A stretch of DNA of 64,000 bases from JANOBD01 sp031411495. Its GTDB lineage: Bacteria > Planctomycetota > Phycisphaerae > Tepidisphaerales > Tepidisphaeraceae. How positions within the stretch are numbered: the stretch's first letter is position 1; each line of letters starts with the position of its first letter. The position numbers and the translations under genes are program-made. The notes beneath the pieces were generated by a model. The model was not told where the DNA came from. It saw nothing but the letters and a program-made list of their open reading frames with translations, and did not search any database. Location: positions 124,001 to 188,000 of the forward strand of contig JANOBD010000165.1 of assembly GCA_031411495.1 (NCBI GenBank), given 5' to 3'. Below are positions 57,678-64,000 of the stretch, piece by piece.

Positions 57678-58185
57678 CGATTCCTCCTCGATCCGGGCGG
57701 TCGCGCCGCGGGAAGCCCCCCGACCGGACCGCGCTTGATTTTCTTACGCCAAGTTCCGCCTGACGGAAGCCTTTATACAGCTCCGTCCACCGTAAAATAC
57801 GCTGCACATTGGTTCTGGCAACATCTTAACGTTCTCAAGCAACGGCAGATCGTTACGAAATCGCGTCGTAGCCGGCACGGATGGGTAAATGGATGGCAAG
57901 AGCACATTTTACGGAGCAAACATTATTGGCAGCAAATCTAAGGTGTTCTGCTGCCGCTGAATCGCATTTGGGGTAACCGCCACGGCCTGTTTTTCGCACG
58001 GGGTGGAAACGCGATCCGCCCGATATCAGACTTCGGCTCAAACCGCGCGGAAGCTCACCCGCGCCGCGGCACGAGGCGATGAATGAATTCAATCCTGGTT
58101 CGCACCCTGCCGTCTCGTGCGGGCTGGCGTGCTTCTGCGCGAACCGGCGTTGCCAGTGGCGTCGATCTCCCGACAATGCTCGCCC
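57678..58185. other. Gene-less divergent region
   Basis: 508 bases. It is AT-richer between 57770 and 57960. TATAAA on the minus strand (57771-57776 region) could serve the PEP-CTERM gene, but a matching -35 is not seen. Short frames on either strand lack support. Confidence 0.5.
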
Positions 58186-58581
58186 ATGCAAATCACCGGC
58201 ACCCACCACGTCGCCATCTGTACGCCGAACTTCAAGACGCTCTGCGACTTCTACATCCACACACTCGGCCTGAAGCAGGTCGGCCACTTCACCGGCAAGA
58301 ACATCATCTTCGTGGATGCCGGCAGCACGACGATCGAGATCATCGAACGCAACGAGCCGCTCGCGCTGGCGCGCCAGGGCTGGGTGCATTTCGCGTTCGA
58401 GGTCAAGGATATCGACGCCGCGTTTAAGGAACTCTCCGCCAAGGGAATCAAGTTCCACATCGAGCCGCGTCTGTTCCCGGACGTCGACCCGGCCGTGAAG
58501 CTCGCGTTCTTCAAAGACCCGGATGGGAATGATCTGGAGTTGGTGGAGCCGTTGAAGAGCCGGTATCCGAATGCGGTGTGA
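58186..58581 (+). CDS. VOC/glyoxalase-superfamily protein
   Basis: 131 residues of the vicinal-oxygen-chelate fold: ITGTHHVAICTPNF, DFYIHTLGLKQVG, then WVHFAFEVKDIDAAF and FFKDPDGNDLELVEP. The His of the first motif, His in VHFAF and Glu in LELVE are candidate metal ligands. The substrate is not predictable. The start at 58186 excludes an unsupported upstream extension. The 253 bases after the stop hold no supported gene and separate it from the convergent PilZ gene. Confidence 0.8.
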   Translation: MQITGTHHVAICTPNFKTLCDFYIHTLGLKQVGHFTGKNIIFVDAGSTTIEIIERNEPLALARQGWVHFAFEVKDIDAAFKELSAKGIKFHIEPRLFPDVDPAVKLAFFKDPDGNDLELVEPLKSRYPNAV

Positions 58582-58834
58582 GCGCGCGTCGCGAAACGGA
58601 ATTGACTCGCATGCAACGATGTGGGCGTGGCGTGGCGTACTTCGCACTCACCCGCGTTTTCCGCTCGCCGCCAAAACCAATGACGCCCACCTGCGATGCA
58701 GACGAGCGCCCTGGTGAAGCTGCGTTTGTTCGGTTGGCGCTGCGCAGATTGGTCCGCGAAGGCGCAGGCGATGGAGCGGGCGTCGGTCGGGCGCGAGTGG
58801 GTTTTTTCGCCTTCGTCGAGAAAGCAAAACTCGC

Positions 58835-59317
58835 TTACGCCGCGAGCGGCTGGGCACTCAAGTAGAGCGTGAGCATGCCGCGGTCGATCTCGCGCATGTC
58901 GACGAGTCGGCCGGCGATGTCGAAGTGCTCGTCGTCGACTTTTTGCAGACGGGTGATAGTCATCCAGCCGCACCACTCGTTGCTGCCCTTGCCGGTGCCG
59001 TCTGCCGAGACGAACGGGCTGATGCCGGCGTAGATCGGCAGGCGAAGGCGGATGCGGACCTGGGCGCCGACGCGAAGGTCGGAAACGGTCGTGCGGATGC
59101 GGATGCCGCCGGCCGAGAGATCGATCATCTCGCCGAACGGTCGTCCGATCTTGGTCGGGCCGTCCCAGCGTTCGACGGTGACGTGGGAGGTTTCGTAATC
59201 GTGTCGTCGATGACGGCGACGGTCGATGCGCGGCGTTTCGCCGAACACGCTGAACGGGTTCTGCCCTTCGAGATTGACCATGACTTCGGATGACTCGTGC
59301 TGTTGCGTAACACTCAT
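58835..59317 (-). CDS. PilZ-domain c-di-GMP effector
   Basis: A 160-residue protein with a PilZ domain: the basic motif IDRRRHRRHDY (RxxxR) and DLSAGGIRI (DxSxxG), both needed for cyclic-di-GMP binding. The C-terminal strand region ends LVDMREIDRGMLTLYL. It probably transmits c-di-GMP levels to pili, exopolysaccharide or transcription. Two imperfect direct repeats lie upstream (59345-59433). Confidence 0.82.
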   Translation of the reverse strand: MSVTQQHESSEVMVNLEGQNPFSVFGETPRIDRRRHRRHDYETSHVTVERWDGPTKIGRPFGEMIDLSAGGIRIRTTVSDLRVGAQVRIRLRLPIYAGISPFVSADGTGKGSNEWCGWMTITRLQKVDDEHFDIAGRLVDMREIDRGMLTLYLSAQPLAA

Positions 59318-59344
59318 GACGACGCTCCAAATGTTAATATGGGC

Positions 59345-59433
59345 AACTTACATCAGTTTGATCGGCGATTTCCTGACCGACCTTTGTTAATTTGGGAGAT
59401 TTACATTATTTGGACGGACGTTTCCTGATTGAC
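59345..59433. repeat. Imperfect direct repeats upstream of the PilZ gene
   Basis: A 37-base unit (59345-59381; core TTACAT...CGATTTCCTGACCGAC) recurs at 59397-59433 (TTACAT...CGTTTCCTGATTGAC) with about 70 percent agreement by eye and one gap, spaced about 53 bases start to start (five helical turns). Both lie between the PilZ start and the dksA-like gene and could be regulator sites. Confidence 0.4.
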
Positions 59434-59608
59434 AGGTATCGCGGCAGGCCGAAAAGCGGCTGTAAAGCCGGGTGATTCCAAAGCTTGGGGCGTTTGATAG
59501 GCGCGTGTCTCATTGACTCTGAGGCCGAATTCAGTATGGTTGAGGGACTCGGGCAAATTGCCCTTGCGGCGTACGGGCTCGCCCCCTTGACGCCCCTTTG
59601 GAGGTTCC

Positions 59609-60562
59609 GTGGCCAAGAAATTGGTGAAGAAGGCCGCCACCGCTGCCTCAAAGAAAACAAGCCGTCCTGCGAAGCCCGCGAGGGCCGCGCGCCATGTTGT
59701 CAAGGCTGCGAAAGTGAAGGCACCGGTCGCCAAGGCTTCGGCCGCGAAGGGCCTTTCCTCCAAGGTTGCCGCCAGAGCGCCGCTGAATGGCAAACCCCAA
59801 GTGGTAGCGGCCCCGAAACCGGGCAAAGCTGCCAAAGTCGCGTCCACCACAAAGGTCGCCGGTCCGGCAAAGCTCAATCCGACGGCCACGAAGTCTCACG
59901 CTGCAACCAAAACGGTCGCCGAGAAGTCGACCGGAAAGCCCATCGCAATCACCATCAAACCCGAAGCCGTCAAGGCCTCTTCTGGCCGGCCGATGCTCCT
60001 CCAGGGACCGATCGCCGTCCGCCCGATGGGCAAGAAGGCCACGCTCATTATCACGCCCGACAAGCCCAAGCCGAAGGTCCTGAAAAAGCGCCTCCCGGCC
60101 AGCGATGAGCCGAAGTTCGTGATCGTCCAGCCGCCCACCAAGGCCGTCGCCACGAGCGAACGCGCGGCCAAAAACAAGGCCGGCTTCAACCAGAAGGATC
60201 TGGACTTCTTCCGCGATCTGCTGCTGGCCAAGCGTCGCGAACTCGTCGGCGACATGAGCTCGATGGAACGCGAAGCCCTCCGCGAAAACTCGACCGACCT
60301 CTCCAACCTGCCGGTCCACATGGCCGACCAGGGAACGGACGCCTACGAGCAGGAGTTCACGCTCCATCTCGTCGAGAAGGACCGCACGCTCCTGCGCGAA
60401 CTGAACGACGCGCTGGCGAAGATCCAGAACGGCACCTACGGCATCTGCGAAGGCACCGGCCTGCCGATCAGCAAGCCGCGCCTCGAAGCCCAGCCCTGGG
60501 CCCGCCACAGCATCGAACACGCCCGCGCGCTGGAGAAGCGACAAGGCATGTTCCGGCGTTGA
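59609..60562 (+). CDS. DksA/TraR-like regulator with long histone-H1-like N-terminal tail
   Basis: 317 residues. The first 190 are Lys/Ala/Pro-rich with KKAA, AKP and KAAKV repeats resembling histone H1 or Hc1-type tails. The C-terminal 125 residues match DksA/TraR: DLDFFRDLLLAKRRELVGDM, the coiled-coil region with ADQGTDAYEQEF, and NGTYGICEGTGLPISKPRLEAQPWARHS. Only one Cys of the four-Cys zinc finger remains. The start is GTG with a GGAGG site. It probably binds DNA through the tail and RNA polymerase through the DksA part (inference). Confidence 0.78.
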   Translation: MAKKLVKKAATAASKKTSRPAKPARAARHVVKAAKVKAPVAKASAAKGLSSKVAARAPLNGKPQVVAAPKPGKAAKVASTTKVAGPAKLNPTATKSHAATKTVAEKSTGKPIAITIKPEAVKASSGRPMLLQGPIAVRPMGKKATLIITPDKPKPKVLKKRLPASDEPKFVIVQPPTKAVATSERAAKNKAGFNQKDLDFFRDLLLAKRRELVGDMSSMEREALRENSTDLSNLPVHMADQGTDAYEQEFTLHLVEKDRTLLRELNDALAKIQNGTYGICEGTGLPISKPRLEAQPWARHSIEHARALEKRQGMFRR

Positions 60563-60763
60563 ACAGTTTCGCACATCTGGATGTTGGTTCAATTGGCTTT
60601 GACGATAGTGCGACGCTCTGAATCCGCGATTTCCATCGCGGCGTGTTTCGTTCCGGATCCCGTTCTGCTGCGTCAAACATCTGCAGTGCGCTGCGACACA
60701 ATCGCCTTCAAGCCGCCCCGCCATTCACGCGATACTTTTGATATCGCAGTCCTAAGCTCCATC

Positions 60764-61297
60764 ATGTCCCCGACGATTCACACCGATCGTCTCACGCTTC
60801 GCGGCTTCACGCGCGAGGATGAGGCCGATGTATTCGCGTACGCGGCGAACCCGAACGTGTCGCGGTACATGCCCTGGTCCGCGCACCGGTCGATCGAAGA
60901 CAGCCGCGCGTTCATCGAAATGGTCCTGGCTCGCCACGAGCACGAGCACACGTGGGCCATCTGCGAGTCCGATCGGCCGATGGTCGTTGGCGCGATCGAG
61001 TTCGGGCTCAAGGCCGACACCGTCGCGCAGCTCGACTACGTTCTGGCCGAATCGCACTGGCATCGCGGCTACATGTCTGAAGCGGTGCCTGCGGTCATCG
61101 AATGGGGGCTGTCTCGATACCCCATGGTGAGACGGGTCGTCGCCTGCACGATGTCCACCAATCTTGCCTCGCAGCGCGTCCTGGAGAAGTGCGGCTTTCA
61201 CTTCGAGCGCACGCTCCGCGATCATTGGGCGAAGTTTGACGGCGCGGTCGAGCAGAACCAGTACGTCCTGACGCGCGATCACAAGAGCGAACACTGA
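60764..61297 (+). CDS. GNAT N-acetyltransferase (RimJ/RimL-like)
   Basis: 177 residues: IHTDRLTLRGFTREDEADVFAYAANPNVSRYMPW is the RimJ/RimL-type start, followed by VVGAIEFGLKADTVAQLDYVLAESHWHRGYMSEAV with the acetyl-CoA turn around HRGYMSEA, and STNLASQRVLEKCGFHFE. It acetylates a small molecule or protein N-terminus; the substrate is unknown. The start at 60764 is the first Met before the domain. It is convergent with the polyketide synthase. Confidence 0.83.
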   Translation: MSPTIHTDRLTLRGFTREDEADVFAYAANPNVSRYMPWSAHRSIEDSRAFIEMVLARHEHEHTWAICESDRPMVVGAIEFGLKADTVAQLDYVLAESHWHRGYMSEAVPAVIEWGLSRYPMVRRVVACTMSTNLASQRVLEKCGFHFERTLRDHWAKFDGAVEQNQYVLTRDHKSEH

Positions 61298-61382
61298 CGC
61301 AGCAATCAACGCGCACGACGCCGCGATGGCAATCGCGGATCGGTCGCAGGTGTCGACACGCAAGCACCGCGACGCGAAATGG

Positions 61383-62468
61383 CTACCGCCGCAGCAGCAG
61401 CCCTTCCATCGTCAGCCCGGGCCCGAACGCGAGCGAGACGCATCGTCCGCGTGCGTTGCCGAGTCGCTCGAGGATGAACAGAACCGTTCCTGACGACATG
61501 TTTCCATGCTCGCGAAGCACATCGCGCGACACGTCAAGGCTGGCGGGGTCGATCCGCAATCCTTCGGCCGCGGCCGTGAGGACTTTCGGGCCGCCAGGAT
61601 GAATCGCCCAGTGATCGATCGCCTCGACACTCGTACCCGCGGTGCCGAGCGATCCGCCGGCCTCGGCGAGCCATGCATCACACCAGGCGCGGATGTTTTC
61701 TCGCACGCGTGCGGGAACGTGAGACGAGAGCGTCATGGTGAAGCCGTGATCGCCGACCGTCCAGCCCATGTCGCTCCTGGTATCCTTCATCAGGAAGCTC
61801 GCTGTTTCGACGATCTCCCAATGCCGTTCATCTTCGTTCTGGCCGACAATGACGGCTGCCGCCCCATCGGCGAAGAGGGCATTGGAGACGATGCGCTGCA
61901 TTTCCCAGCCGTAAGCAAGGTGAAGCGAGCACAACTCCACGCAACAGACGAGCACGCGCGCATCCGGCGACGCGGATGCGATCGACCGCGCCGCCTCGAT
62001 GGCGTTGAGCGCGGCATGACAGCCCATGAAACCGACGTTGATCCGCTTCACGCTCCGCGCCAGCCCGAGTCGCTCGATAAGTTCCGCATCGACGCCTGGC
62101 GAGAAGAAGCCGGTGCACGAGACGGTAATGACGTGGGTGACGGCAGCGGGCTTGCAGCGGGCGGCGTCAAGAGCACGCAGCGAGGCGTCGATCGCCAGCG
62201 GCGGAGCGAACTGCTCATACAGGCGCATCCGCTCGCTCGTCATCGGAGCAGAGCCGGGCACATAGAACGACTCGAGCATCCCGGCATCACCCGCGAGCAC
62301 GGTGCCGCGACGCTCGACCCCGCTGCGCGAATAGACTCGTCGAAGCACGTCGCGCTGCTCAGCGGTGCCGGGCACGAGTTGGATCGAAATGTCGGTGATG
62401 CGTGATTGTTCGACGCTGCTCGGCACGGCCGTACCGAGGCCGAGAATCCGGACGGATGAACGCGTCAT
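61383..62468 (-). CDS. Type III polyketide synthase
   Basis: A 361-residue chalcone-synthase-like homodimeric enzyme that extends an acyl-CoA starter with malonyl-CoA. The Cys-His-Asn triad is visible: Cys150 in VGFMGCHAALNA, His290 in HWAIHPGGPKVL, and Asn323 in EHGNMSSGT. The start ATG overlaps the stop of the upstream FAD-enzyme gene (ATGA). In an operon with an FAD oxidoreductase and a methyltransferase it probably makes an alkylresorcinol or pyrone that is oxidised and methylated. Confidence 0.93.
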   Translation of the reverse strand: MTRSSVRILGLGTAVPSSVEQSRITDISIQLVPGTAEQRDVLRRVYSRSGVERRGTVLAGDAGMLESFYVPGSAPMTSERMRLYEQFAPPLAIDASLRALDAARCKPAAVTHVITVSCTGFFSPGVDAELIERLGLARSVKRINVGFMGCHAALNAIEAARSIASASPDARVLVCCVELCSLHLAYGWEMQRIVSNALFADGAAAVIVGQNEDERHWEIVETASFLMKDTRSDMGWTVGDHGFTMTLSSHVPARVRENIRAWCDAWLAEAGGSLGTAGTSVEAIDHWAIHPGGPKVLTAAAEGLRIDPASLDVSRDVLREHGNMSSGTVLFILERLGNARGRCVSLAFGPGLTMEGLLLRR

Positions 62469-63664
62469 GTTGCCACCTCGCCGACACGGGTCACCCAGTT
62501 CGCAAATGCCGGCACGCGCCCCGCCATGCGCATCGCGACCGATGCAAGCAGCGGCCGATGTGCCGCGAAGCGTACGACTCGACAGAGGTTCTGGCTGGAG
62601 CGCAGCGCGGCGTGGCGGGTCTCCCGCCAGCGCAATGGCGTCTGCGGGCTCCAGCCACAGCCCAGATGCGGCACGACCTCGAGGGCGCAGCGCAGCGCCC
62701 AGGCAATGCCCTCGCCGGTAAAGGGTTCGATATACCCGCAGGCATCGCCGACGGCGAGCACGCGATGCCCGCCGAGTTGCGGACGCATCCGCGTCAGCGT
62801 CGGCGTACCCTGCATCCGTCGGCCGCGGAGCGAGATCTCGTTCCCACAGCCATGAAGAATCGATTCGATGAGCACTGCGGGTCCGCCGGACGCACGGCAC
62901 GTTTTGACATCCAGCGCGGCGGCGAGGTGCACGCCGCCGTTGTCATACCGCACCGCGCCAACATATCCACCGTTGCCGATATGCATGTGGACGACGCCTG
63001 GGTCGAGTCGAATCTCGTCGCTCGACACGCTCGTCGAGATGCCGAAGTACGCATCACGGGCGATCCGCCACGTTGCCCACGGCTCGTCCTGAACGCTCGA
63101 GCCGGCAATGCCATCGCACGCAAGGACGATGCGACCGCGGACGCGAAACGTCTCCCGCTCCGACCTGACGCGCAGTTCACGATACTGTTCCTGCGGATCG
63201 CAAGGCGATAGCACGGCGCTCGCGCCCGGTGCGAATGTCCCTCCCGCCGCGACAAACGCGGCGACGAGTCGAGAGTCGAACACGGCGCGATCGATCGCAA
63301 CCGAATCGTCGACGCTCAGCGAAACGAACTGTGCCCCGCGGTGGATCTGGCTGTTCGTAATCCTCGTCGCGTCGGAAATGACATGCAGAAGATCGAGTTG
63401 GCGCAGGCATGCGGTCGCGCTGGCGCTGAGGCAGCCGCCACAGGGCTTTTCGCGCGGCCATGCTGATCGCTCCAGCAGCAACACGCGCCATCCGCGCCGC
63501 GCCAGCAGAAACGCCGACGCCGCGCCCGCCGGCCCCGCCCCGATGACGACGGCATCCCACAGGCGGCGCGAGATCTCGTCACGATCGGGCGACGACCAGC
63601 ATTCGCCATGGGAAGCATCGGCGAATCTCGATTCCTCCAAGTCCTGCGTGGCGCGCGAGATCAT
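62465..63664 (-). CDS. FAD-dependent oxidoreductase (geranylgeranyl-reductase/UbiH-like)
   Basis: About 399 residues. The dinucleotide motif VVIGAGPAGAASAFLLARRG, then LLLERSAWPREKPCGGCLS, the GxD-type motif RIVLACDGIAGSS, and VLAVGDACGYIEPFTGEGIAWAL, a typical FAD-binding group 3 enzyme. In this operon it likely hydroxylates the polyketide product. The start is uncertain: ATG 63664 overlaps the upstream methyltransferase by 86 bases; the domain itself begins after 63560. Confidence 0.85.
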   Translation of the reverse strand: MISRATQDLEESRFADASHGECWSSPDRDEISRRLWDAVVIGAGPAGAASAFLLARRGWRVLLLERSAWPREKPCGGCLSASATACLRQLDLLHVISDATRITNSQIHRGAQFVSLSVDDSVAIDRAVFDSRLVAAFVAAGGTFAPGASAVLSPCDPQEQYRELRVRSERETFRVRGRIVLACDGIAGSSVQDEPWATWRIARDAYFGISTSVSSDEIRLDPGVVHMHIGNGGYVGAVRYDNGGVHLAAALDVKTCRASGGPAVLIESILHGCGNEISLRGRRMQGTPTLTRMRPQLGGHRVLAVGDACGYIEPFTGEGIAWALRCALEVVPHLGCGWSPQTPLRWRETRHAALRSSQNLCRVVRFAAHRPLLASVAMRMAGRVPAFANWVTRVGEVAT

Positions 63665-64000
63665 GCAGCTCCTCCGGCGTCCACGCGGCACGGACGCTGG
63701 CGGGACCATCGTGATGAACGGTTGGACTGCGGCTCAGCAGGTGACTCCCCACCGTGGCAGCGAAAAGTCCGAGCCCACTCCGCCGTAGATCGCTCACGAC
63801 GATGATTCCCGCGGCGGCGGCCTTCATCTGCGCTAACGCGGCGACACATTGCTCGCCCGAGAGATGATGGAGAAAGAGGCTGCAAGTCACCACATCATAC
63901 GCCTGCGCAGGCAGCGCATCTAACACGTCGCCGATTTGCGTTCGCAGGGTCAATCCAGAGGCTTTCGCGCGGACGTCGGCGAATCCGACGTCACTCCGAT
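63579..64000 (-). CDS. SAM-dependent methyltransferase, 5' end cut by window
   Basis: The C-terminal about 140 residues of a class I methyltransferase; the frame is open to the window edge (residues RSDVGFADVRAKASG precede a TTG at 63953). YDVVTCSLFLHHL is the motif IV/post-I region and VVSDLRRSGLG the following strand; WTPEELHDLARHAG is the family C-terminus. It is the first visible gene of the polyketide operon. Motif I lies outside the window. Confidence 0.83.
   Translation of the reverse strand, partial: RSDVGFADVRAKASGLTLRTQIGDVLDALPAQAYDVVTCSLFLHHLSGEQCVAALAQMKAAAAGIIVVSDLRRSGLGLFAATVGSHLLSRSPTVHHDGPASVRAAWTPEELHDLARHAGLGGIEIRRCFPWRMLVVARS

Noticed and set aside
58578..58865. 95-codon plus-strand frame after the VOC gene
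   Set aside because: It runs into the convergent PilZ gene, has no motif and is Arg/Ala-rich like other chance frames.

Overview
The window looks like chromosomal DNA of a GC-rich planctomycete, most likely class Phycisphaerae. The evidence is a combination of family traits, not a marker gene. Secreted proteins carry an N-terminal LEPR-XLL-like motif (LECRRLLS, LESRRLLA). Three proteins end in PEP-CTERM signals. Two pseudopilins have the FTLVELLVVIGIIA prepilin leader. There are two GroEL paralogues, a CxPSR sulfatase, calcium-motif surface repeats, a dockerin-like tail and many genes without a Shine-Dalgarno sequence. I recognised no rRNA, tRNA, CRISPR array, integrase or transposase.

Layout. 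0-12 kb is housekeeping: partial recG, a LEPR-XLL surface protein, tmk-holB, galK, trpD, moeA, pilT and unknown membrane and zinc proteins. 12.4-23.2 kb holds the chaperones: groEL1 alone, groES-groEL2, then dnaJ-grpE. Small genes, mobile-looking hairpin repeats and a three-gene glycan patch (methyltransferase, DUF6492-like, flippase) lie between them. 23.2-30.4 kb has nagZ behind a structured leader, a DUF1579-like secreted protein, an outer-membrane barrel protein, nadA and a plant-type acyl-ACP desaturase with a cupin. 30.4-38.7 kb has a GH16 glycosidase with seven SdrD-like repeats, then a persulfide/sulfane-sulfur locus (FAD-disulfide reductase-rhodanese, rhodanese-DUF2892) divergent from an ArsR regulator, then a transglutaminase-like protein. 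38.7-43.1 kb has an esterase-transglutaminase fusion and two pseudopilins. 43.1-48.5 kb is an accessory patch: a ParE/RelE-type toxin-antitoxin pair and a MntA-HepT pair, each bracketed by a partial duplicate of a neighbouring gene (pseudopilin and cstA respectively). 48.6-64 kb has a sulfatase, YihY, paired small membrane proteins, sulfate assimilation (cysH, cysC), a pectate-lyase-like PEP-CTERM/dockerin protein, PilZ, a DksA-like protein with a histone-H1-like tail, a GNAT and a type III polyketide operon that runs off the end.

Taken together the genes suggest a heterotroph that degrades sulfated or plant/algal polysaccharides (GH16, pectate lyase, sulfatase, galactokinase). It displays enzymes on its surface through LEPR-XLL and PEP-CTERM sorting and manages sulfur both as sulfate and as persulfide. 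The most unusual structure is the pair of toxin-antitoxin modules bracketed by host-gene duplicates. Next come a family of GTAG...CTAC double-hairpin repeats, two of which supply stop codons to neighbouring small genes, and a family of long CACAGAG/CACGAAG inverted repeats.
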